Below, piece after piece: positions 55,930 through 64,000 of a stretch of DNA of 64,000 bases; position 1 is the first letter of the stretch; each line of letters begins with the position of its first letter. The position numbers and the translations under genes are program-made. Origin of the DNA: Loxodes magnus (lineage: Eukaryota; Ciliophora; Karyorelictea; Loxodida; Loxodidae); assembly GCA_946699065.1 (NCBI GenBank), contig CAMPDV010001281.1, positions 53,815 to 117,814 on the forward strand, in the 5' to 3' direction. The notes below the pieces were generated by a model, which was not told the origin of the DNA, did not search any database, and saw only the letters and a program-made list of their open reading frames with translations.

Positions 55930-57236
55930 ATGTATCCATAATAGGCTTGTAAAGTTCTTCAATGAAGACTTAAAAGATCTAAGATCTTACTAGATCTAGA
56001 AGGAAGTAACTTGATAGAATATAAGTTTATGATCTAAGTAAAGAGCGTTGATGAATATGCTGTAATGCTTAATTACTAGCTTAAAAAGCAGAAACCCAAA
56101 CTTGAGAAAGAACTGAGAAGTTAAAGTTGGAAGAACTGTAAAATCGAATAAACAAAGAAGAGCAAATTTTTGAGAAATGGGCTAAAGAAAGGATTTTATA
56201 AGTCAATTTCCTTCATCAGAGAATTAGGTATTAAGAAGTAAGGAGATATTAAGACATAAGTATTTAAAGATAAAGATTAAGAATAATGCTCTAAGATAAA
56301 ATTATGGGATAATTCATGCAAAAGTGAAGAAACAATAATCAGCAGATTTTAGTCGCAGGAAGTTGGAATTAGAAGGTTTAAGCTGATAAAAATTAAACTT
56401 GCTAGAGTATTTAAGAAAAAACTAATTCTTGAGCATCTGAGAGACTCTAAAATAAAAGATTAGTTAAGAGTTATAATAATTGATGCTTATAATGTAATTA
56501 AAAAGAAAAACTTGGAGCATTGTATAAAAATTGATTTTGAGTAAAGAAGCTATTTAATAATAGAACTAAGTACTAGATTTGATAAATATCATATAGATTA
56601 GGTATTAAAACTAGTAGGGAAAATTTGTGAAGTTTGATTATTTTATAACTCTGATAAGTGAGAGCTGAAATCTAAGTTGTTTGGGAATTTAAATAAATTG
56701 AAAGATAAAGGCTGCAAAACCACATTAAACAAATTAAATTAGTAAATAGTAAATAAAATGCCTTATTGAACAATAGGAAAAAAGTATTTAGAAAGTTAAT
56801 GCAGTCAAACCACGAAAGCAGACTAATAAAAATATCTTACTTTAGCAGATTTAACGATCCAGTCTCTAAAAATGAAAGGAAAATATTTATTTCAAAGAGA
56901 TTAATTAATAAGCATTAAATTTGGACTAGACTACAAAAAGAATTTATATACGTCTAAGAATCAAAAAATCTAATATATTTACAAATAATAATAGTTAAGG
57001 AGATATAGGATAATCAGTGATACTTAAGGTTGAGATATGAAAAAGAGTTTCTATTTGAGAGATGGATGTTTAAGATAGGACAAGAGAATAGAGTAAATAA
57101 ATGTGAAAAAATCAAGGGTGCTAATAGTTATGAAGGGGATATTAACATCTATAGCTATATAGGTATATTAACAACTTTAATCAGAAAGTTCTAGTCTAGA
57201 ATTAAGAAGATACCTCATAAAAGAACTTAACAAGTA
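55930..57236 (+). CDS. Candidate hypothetical protein, Lys/Glu/Ile-rich, frame uncertain
   Basis: The frame from ATG at 55930 gives a long sequence with soluble, protein-like composition, for example LEKELRSQSWKNCKIEQ and QLRVIIIDAYNVIKKKNLE. First codon positions are enriched in G and A, as expected of real codons, unlike the spacers. No domain or family was recognised. Another + frame looks equally plausible near 56090-56200, so introns, frameshifts or decay are likely. The start and end are arbitrary. Confidence 0.3.
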
Positions 57237-58029
57237 ATTTTGCATTTAGATATAAATGTACCTTTTAAATATAAAGTGAATTAAGCTAATATAGAATCTT
57301 TTTAGCAAAGGGGCAGCTAATTTAATTAACAAAAGGAGCATCTAATATAGAAAATAAATATAGAGTTTCATACTAAAGCTATCTTGACTTCCTGAAATTC
57401 CTTATGAAGCAAAAAAAGTTTAAAATATTTTAGACCGAAAAGGAATTTTAAATTTTTAGCTATACTCTACATTTGGTAACTACTTAGTATCAAATAAGGG
57501 TTAAAATATATTAGTAAATTTTAATGTTAGGAACGATTTAAAAGTGGCATAGCTTTGAAAAGTTTACAGAGCTTAAACAGTTCCTAATATAATCCACTTT
57601 CACTTTCACTATCACTCTCAAATATTAAAATATTCAAGCCAATTTTAGATGTAACTTCTTAAAAAGGCAAACCATAAGATCTTGTTCCAAAAATTTAATA
57701 ACCCAAATCTCAAAAAATCGATCATTAGATAGGCTTTCTATTAATTTAAAACATCGAGACTTATCTTCATTATTTAATTATCTTATTAACTGAAAGAAGA
57801 AACTTAAACCTCTTCACTTTTGTTAGGATCACTTACAGGAATTTTTTTAATTAATATATTTCAAATACTAGAATAGCAAGATATATCACTTGCTACTTTA
57901 CTCCTCATTTTCTATTCAAACTTTATAATATAAAATTTATTTAATTATTATATCCATAAAAAATGGTTCCTCTATAGTATTTTTACTCTATAAAATTCTC
58001 ATTTTTTAGTATAGATAATTTAGATAATA
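57237..58029. other. Unresolved region, possibly coding
   Basis: The + strand gives short hydrophobic translations such as LLLGSLTGIFLINIFQILE around 57820-57875, but no single convincing frame. Nothing else was recognised. Confidence 0.3.
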
Positions 58030-58440
58030 ATGGAGCTTTTAAATCAAGCTATATAAGAATGCAATTATACTTCAGTTGATTGGAGTATATTCAACAGTAG
58101 TTAAGTTTTAAGCTGTAAATAGATAGAGATATGAAATCAGGCGTAAGATGTATAATAATGCTAAAGGTTGGCTTGAGTCAATTTTTAAGTTTTTGAATAA
58201 TATAAATGATAAGGTCATAATCGAACTATGAAGTAGCTTCTCTTTAATCAATATGCTTGATCTGGTAGTCTATTAATTTCATATTTATTAAGATAATTAA
58301 ATGAATGAAGCTGGTGTTTAATTTTTAAATCAGATTATGAGGTTTTTTAAACTACTAGCCTTTAAATAGCTATTGCTAAACTTACTTTTATAATTTATTT
58401 TATTTTGGAAAAAATTTAAATCAGAAATCCTTGATTGCTG
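58030..58440 (+). CDS. Candidate coding fragment just upstream of the kelch pseudogene
   Basis: One + frame reads KLYKNAIILQLIGVYSTVV, NRQRYEIRRKMYNNAKGWLE and KVIIELWSSFSLINMLDLVV, with helical, protein-like composition and TGA at a plausible Trp. No start, no stop and no family were identified. It could be the end of a gene spread over 55.4-58.4 kb, broken by introns or frameshifts. Confidence 0.3.
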
Positions 58441-58469
58441 CTGTGATTTTCTTATGCTAAAAGTAAGTG

Positions 58470-61216
58470 ATTCCTAAAATTTCCATTCCTCTGTCAAGAT
58501 GTAGCAAGTTCTATGGAGCTCTAAACTAGAAAAAAGGATTCGCTTTAATTTCAATGGATGAAGGGGTTTGGAGAGTTATTTTAGATGAAATTTGGTTTTT
58601 GTAGGATACTTTTCCAGTTACAAGTGTAGTTTTTCCTTAAGCTGGATATGGAGGTGCATCTCAATGTGATGAAAAATAAGAAGTGAGGATTTTGTTTCAA
58701 GGATCACTGGTGAATGTTCTCCGTAACGATTAATTGTTTTTCTTAACTAAAAGCTTTGAGTGATCACAAAGTGTTATTTACGGTGAAAAGCCATGTCCTA
58801 GATATTTACTTACTTTAGATTCCAAAGCTGTAAGAGCTCACAAATTAAGGCTGAACGCATGAGCTGGACTAATTAATATTGAAAGCCCATTAATCGAAAA
58901 ATAAGTAAATAAAGTACCTTTCGATATCAGTTAACTGGTAGTAATGGATTCAGGAGCATATTTCGACTTAGATATTAAAATTTAGATGATAGGAGGCTGA
59001 TCTTTGGTAAACATTAAGAACGAATTGAAACTTTTGGACTTGCATAAGTTAGAACTGAAAAGTGAAAATATGAAAGATATTTTTGATTCTCCTTTACACT
59101 ATCATTTCCACGGTATGAATGTAAATTCTGGAAGTATTTATATCTTCGAAGATATAAACTCAAAATAGCAACTTCTTAATAATATTTTAAAGTTAGACTT
59201 AGAAAAATGGACTTGATCGTAAGTTCAAATATTTGGACCATTGTCACAGGAAAAGTTTGGAAATATTGCTGCATAGAATGGAAACTTTTTGATAATATGA
59301 GGGGTCGAATTCTATCAGTGATTTAAAATGATATATCCAAACATAAAATAATAAGTAGAACATGGGAATAAATCTCACAAAAAAACCCTCCAATTCCAAG
59401 AAAATTTGCCTGTGGTACAATGGTTGGAAAATATTTCTACATGTTTGGAGGATAAACAATTTCAGGAGAAACCAACCAATTATGATAATTAAACCTAGGA
59501 TCCAATGTAAGAAGTTTTCTCAACAAAGATAAAAATTATCCTAGAAAACTCTTACATTGTAAGCTTTATGAATATGAAAATATTCTATATATTTCACTAG
59601 GTACAAATTTATAGGATTCTGATAATCCATATACTTATTCTTACGATCTGGAAACATTCCAATTTCAAGAAGAATGAGAAATAAAAGAGAATAAGGGATA
59701 ACTGTATTTAATGCAGTTGATAATTTTATGGTCATTTACGGAGGATAATTTTTAGGTTGTACTCTTTAAATGATCTAATAGATTTAAAATAAAAAGGATA
59801 CTTTAGTCATTCAAACAGATTCAAAATGACTAAAGTGTGTTTGGTTCCATGCTATGGTTTATGATAAGAGAATGCTAGTTTTCTTTGGAGGAGTTCATGT
59901 AACAGAAGAAAAGGTGACGAATTATAATTTTATGATATTCCAAAAAAATGTAGTTCTAACTTAATGGTATGAAGTAATCTTCTAGCTATGGAATTTATGA
60001 AGCTGAAAACGGAGAGAGCTAGCTTTGTATTCGTGAATTTTCACAGAATAAAATTAAAAGCGTTGCAAATGGCTAAAGGAGTTCGCTATCTTAAGTTTTA
60101 GCTGCTTCTTAAAGATTAAGCTAACCTTGTGCAAAGGGATTTAATAACAAAAACAAAGGTTGAGATTGCATTTAATATCCTAATTATTTAGAAAGTCTGT
60201 TACATCTACTTTTTTTATCAAAAGAAAGAAAATAAAAGTGGAGTAATCAAAATAACCTCAAAGTTATTAAGGTGCTACAAATGAAGCTTATTATTAAAAC
60301 TGCTTTAATATAATATGACTTATTCTAATTATTTGATATTCTTGTTCTTTTATTTTTAGCAAAAAGACTTTCAAATAAGTACTTGATATGTATTATAAAA
60401 ATCAATACTACGTTCTTTTGTAATTTAAAAAGCTAGAAAAGACTTCTTCAGGTGGGCTCTTTTCTTCTTCTTTGGTGTATTAGCCAATACATTTTTTAAT
60501 AAATTATGCTAGCAATGTGAAGCAAAAGGACCTTCATACATCTAGTTCAATCTAAAGGAAGATAAATCTCATGCTTTTTCTCCTTAATTTGGATTAACTA
60601 CAACTTTCTCTATTCTTAAAGAAGTTTAAAGCATAATATCTCTATTAATCTCTATAAAGAATTATGTTCGTAGTGTTAGAGCCAAGTGAATGTTCACTAA
60701 TGACACGATGAATTCCAAAATCTTCTTAAGCTAACTTGATTTCAATAGTTTAGGGTAAATTTTTGAAATAATACGTATTTTAGGAAAATTGATGAGCTTT
60801 ATAGAGAAGAAGATAATAGAATTCAGGACGATTACCATAAGTAATAAACAAAAGTAATTTAAATAAACTGAAGAATAACACAAATGAATGGAAAGAGCAG
60901 CATAAGATTATCCCTCTATAAAAGACTAAGACTGAAGGATATTTTTAATTGAAAAACTAAGAAAAAATCAAAGAAAATAGAGAAATTTTATAAGTCCCTT
61001 CATATCTTGCTCTAGATGAAATATAAGAAGAATATCAAGAAATGATATCTCCACTTTAATTAAAATTTAATCTCATAAAATAAAGATAAAGAGAGAAGCA
61101 AGAAGAATCAAGGTGGATATAATACTCTTTATATTTTCCATCAGTTAGGAATGAGAGATAGTAAAATAAAATGTATACAAAAGAAGTTAAAATTTTTACT
61201 CAAGAGAGTGAGATAA
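58470..61216 (+). pseudogene. Kelch receptor pseudogene, direct copy
   Basis: Homologous to the kelch receptor gene at 50.6-54.6 kb along its length: KFYGALNQKKGFALISMDEG, LDEIWFL, SGSIYIFEDIN and LDLEKWTW, then the Cys-rich, membrane and basic-tail parts. The signal region is mostly deleted and one kelch blade is lost. A 1-bp deletion near 59700 breaks the frame, about 280 bp are missing near 60480-60530 (including one membrane segment), and the Cys-rich cysteines are partly lost. Bases 59373-59472 are identical to 51956-52055 over 100 positions although surroundings are diverged. It shares the 1-bp shortage in a G run with the intact copy (near 59301). Not expected to make a receptor. Confidence 0.8.
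59373..59472 (+). repeat. 100-bp identical patch shared with 51956-52055
   Basis: All 100 positions match the corresponding kelch blade of the copy at 50.6-54.6 kb, ending abruptly at both sides. Flanking sequence shows many substitutions and indels. Confidence 0.85.
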
Positions 61217-61376
61217 TTAAGTTAAGAAATAATTTGCACAAGTGCATTAATGATTATAACTGTATTTAATAACATGTGGCTTAGGAAATATTCATTACTA
61301 AGCTGAGTCTCAGGTTATAATCTAACAATCTCACCAAGTAAATATTCTTTATTTTTTTATTTTTAATATCTGGTAG

Positions 61377-61463
61377 ATTACTGACTGCTTAGATTATTCT
61401 GCATAAATATGAGAAAGCAGGAATTTTTCATATTTATATTATCTAATATATTTAGCAGTCAAT
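61377..61463. repeat. Imperfect long hairpin (inverted repeat)
   Basis: The left arm, with ACTGCTTAGATTAT and CATAAATATGA, pairs imperfectly with the right arm, with TCATATTTATATTATCTAA and TTAGCAGTC. Arms are about 40 bases with a very short loop. It lies just after the kelch pseudogene. Confidence 0.5.
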
Positions 61464-61499
61464 AGGAGGATTCCACTCTAAATTGATATTCCCAATCAA

Positions 61500-62060
61500 T
61501 ATTAACAGATTTTTTGTCTTCACTGGAAATATAAAAACTTAAATCTTTTTTAATTCAATTTCTATTCCAAAAGCTTTTCATATTTAAATTTCCAAAAAGA
61601 TAACTTATATCCATCACTTTTATTAGATATCTTTTTTGCAAATTACTATGAACAATAACTCTGCTCAATAGATAATCTTTCTTAATTTTCTTTCTTCTTC
61701 ATATTTTCTACTTAAGTTTCATTTTACTTGTAATCTATTTCATATTTAGGATATAAATTTCTAGATGCTTTAACTTGCAAAGTTTTTTCGAAGTAGCTAT
61801 CTCCTACTAGCTTAATACTTAAAAGATCTCGCTCAAATTTCATTAAGATTACTTCTATAATTTATTGACTTCTTTTTTCAAATTAACAGCAATTAATCAT
61901 AGGCTACACTTACTATAACAGTCAATAGCAAGCTCCTGCATATAATAATCTTAAACTTCCTAGATTTTATGTATTTATGAGTCATCTAGAATCTTACAAT
62001 TAACTGGATATTTTACAACTACAATATATTTACTAAATACAAAAATAACTAAAATCTCAT
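61500..62060 (-). CDS. Candidate hypothetical protein, minus strand, frame interrupted
   Basis: The minus strand gives two adjoining protein-like stretches in different frames. The upstream one (about 62020-61875) reads KYPVNCKILDDSQIHKIQE and CSLWLIAVNLKKEVNKLQK. The downstream one (about 61860-61530) reads MKFERDLLSIKLVGDSYFEK and GYKLSFWKFKYEKLLEQ. They join with a +2 shift and no obvious short GT...AG intron. No family was recognised. Decayed gene or unrecognised splicing. Confidence 0.35.
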
Positions 62061-62099
62061 ATTTCTAAATTAAATCTTCCAGCTACTCTAAGAATAAGA

Positions 62100-63318
62100 T
62101 TGAGGAGCATTTAAATAAATCATTAGTTTAGATTTATTAAGTCAGTTTAATAGAATTAAAATAGATTTGACTAAAATAGCAAAGAAAAACAAAATGAGTC
62201 TTTATAATGATTGCAATATATTAAGCAAACTAAAAACATTTTCACTATGCAGAAGGTTAATAATAAAAGATACAAATTGACTAGCAAATATTTAGCTTTG
62301 TTTTTCATTCTAAGCAGATATGTAAAAATTAAAAGACCTAGATATTAAAACAAAAGAGTAATTTAAATTATTATGGTTATAAGTGATTTAATAGGTTAAA
62401 GGTAATTTAATAATTATACTCAGTTTAATACTTAAAGAGTTTATAGCTTTTTAAGTATAATTATAAAAGCTAAATAAAGATTCTAATATTATAAGATAAA
62501 CTTTATGTTGGTATTTAATAGGAAGAGTTAAGATTTAAATAAGCTTTTTGAGAATAAAATAAGCTATGAGATAAAGTTGAATTAGCTCTTATTTTAGGTG
62601 TAGAATTTTTAATGTTTAAGCATTGAACTTAAAAGAAGAGGCTATCTAATCTTATAATGAAATCAGGCTTACTTAGATTAGCTTCACTTAAGAGCAGCTT
62701 CTTAGTATTTTTTATATTAGAAGCTAAGTTTATTATTTTAATTATCCTAATTTTAAGCTAAAAACTAAATATAAACTTATTAAAAGTCTGTAATGCAAAT
62801 ATTTTTTTTCTAAATCTTACTAATGCTTTTCAATAAAATATCTATCGATGCTAAATAAAAGGAAGTTGGCAAGCAAAATTATTCCAAGAACTATAAAGTT
62901 TGGAAATATATTTACAAGAAAGATGTTTTCTTCTTTAAGCTGCTCCAAATAATCGAACAGCATAAGTTAAAAGTAAGCATCTATCTTTAGTAATTTTTAA
63001 ACTTAGTAAACTAAATTTTAATTTTATTTATATTAGTAGTAATAAGCTTATAGAACATCTGGCTTGGAAACTCTAATGTATGAGTTTCTATAAAATATCT
63101 CATCAGCTAATATCAGTTAAAAAATGTTCCCTGAAGATTACGATGTTTAAGAAACTGTACTACTAGTAATTGTGGTGGATAAAGTTATTGCATAAACTTA
63201 GTGTTTTATTTGTTGGCTATACTTAATAAATTATTTTTGCTAGGATGAAATGTTAAAACTATCTAGAGTTGTTTTTTCTTTTTAAGCATAAATTTCTTAA
63301 TCAATATTTTAAGTTTGA
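62100..63318. other. A+T-rich region, no gene recognised
   Basis: No convincing coding frame or RNA gene was seen. Composition is similar to the other spacers. Confidence 0.4.
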
Positions 63319-64000
63319 TCATCTTAATCTTTCCAAGCAAGAAAATTTCTTTGATATAATAAAAGGCTAAAAGCATTTGTAACATATTGTTCCATCTTCT
63401 GAACATTCTTCACAATTCTCTATTACTTTACTACAAGTCTCACATATTTCTCTCTTCTATTTATCTTATTCTGTAGCTGCACAATTGTCTACACATGTAT
63501 TTTATGATAGCTTTTGTCTTTCACATTTTAAGCATTTATCTTGATCTTCGCAAGAAGTACAGTTCTAATGTATTTCTTAACAAGATTTACATTACTTTTC
63601 TATATCTAAGTAGAATCTTTCTTAGCTTTCATTGCATTACTTTATATTCATATCACATTTATTGCAATTTTCTATTTCCTTACTACAAGGCTAACAAACT
63701 TTATCTCAATCGTAATCTTATTCTGTTTCCTCACATTTTTCCTTACATTAGTTCTAGGATAGATATAAATTTTTACATTATAAGCAAGTATTTTAACTTT
63801 AGCAGATAAAGCAATCTTTAATGATTTCTTCACATAAAAGACATTTATTATCTTATAGAAAATGATTATTTTAGCAAGCATCACATACTAGTTTACCATT
63901 ATCTTCATGGAACTAAAACATAAGAAGCAAGTATTGGCAGAAAGGAAGTATCCTGTATAGCACCTTGTGCATATTGTTCCAGCTAAATTGCATTAAAAAC
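63319..64000 (-). CDS. Cysteine-rich repeat protein, N-terminal part off the window
   Basis: The minus strand reads many C-x2-C pairs spaced by 8-15 residues, for example CYTGYFLSANTC, CDACQNNHFLQDNKCLLC, CKSCQEIHQNCTSC, DKCLKCERQKLSQNTC and CETCSKVIENCEEC. This is the pattern of furin-like or growth-factor-receptor Cys-rich surface proteins, which are large families in ciliates. TAA and TAG serve as Gln between the cysteines. The frame changes near 63888-63904, where a 17-nt GT...AG intron would restore it. A TGA at 63321-63319 ends the Cys-rich frame after ISKKFSCLERLR and is the likely stop, although TGA can also be Trp here. No membrane segment was seen in this part. It is probably extracellular, with disulfide-bonded repeats. 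Confidence 0.65.
63888..63904 (-). other. Putative 17-nt intron in the Cys-rich gene
   Basis: On the minus strand GTTTTAGTTCCATGAAG begins GT and ends AG. Its removal reconnects the two frames of the Cys-rich gene. It is the same length as the intron at 27776. A 1-bp error at this site is the alternative. Confidence 0.4.

Noticed and set aside
59244..59735. Two minus-strand open frames
   Set aside because: Antisense of the kelch pseudogene; the + strand carries the homology.
63495..63809. + strand Tyr/Phe-rich open frame
   Set aside because: Antisense of the Cys-rich gene, whose C-x2-C pattern is only on the minus strand.
63672..63884. Minus-strand open frame of 70 codons
   Set aside because: It is out of frame with the Cys-rich repeats and has no cysteine pattern.

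Overview
The window reads as ciliate nuclear DNA with a reassigned genetic code. Non-coding sequence is extremely A+T-rich. TAA and TAG occur at ordinary, often Gln, positions inside conserved domains. TGA stands where tryptophan is required in kelch repeats: about 29 TGA against about 9 TGG in the gene at 50.6-54.6 kb. Some TGA codons also fit as stops close to gene ends. UAR=Gln with UGA=Trp/stop is the kind of code described for karyorelictids and Condylostoma. The species cannot be named from this sequence. Two putative 17-nt introns also fit a ciliate.

Layout. (1) 1-25.0 kb, minus strand: one giant gene running off the left edge. It starts with a RING-like zinc finger, then a Gln-rich helical region and pentapeptide-type repeats, followed by about 192 nearly identical 41-residue (123-bp) WD40 repeats. 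Repeats differ mainly at a few clustered residues. Eight identical 1-bp deletions and one insertion lie in the distal 13 kb. (2) 25.0-34.8 kb: A+T-rich spacer with a small secreted-protein gene (27.7-28.5 kb, one 17-nt intron, one apparent frameshift) and a tRNA-Leu pseudogene (32.6 kb). (3) 34.85-45.07 kb: a 10.2-kb array of about 275 copies of a 37-bp, A+T-rich, non-coding satellite. (4) 46.3-61.2 kb: a cluster of kelch/cysteine-rich transmembrane receptor genes. It holds a decayed inverted copy (46.4-47.6), a nearly intact copy of about 1,300 residues (50.6-54.6) and a decayed direct copy (58.5-61.2). (5) 55.4-58.4 kb and 61.5-62.1 kb: stretches that look protein-coding but whose frames are unresolved. 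(6) 63.3-64.0 kb, minus strand: the 3' part of a cysteine-rich repeat gene running off the right edge.

The recognisable products are a possible recognition scaffold (RING plus WD40 propellers) and surface or secreted proteins. No metabolic pathway is visible. Two kinds of DNA homogenisation stand out. The WD40 units have spread by unit and block duplication. The kelch paralogues share patches of near-perfect identity (256/257 and 100/100 bases) inside otherwise diverged copies, which suggests gene conversion between a working gene and its pseudogenes.
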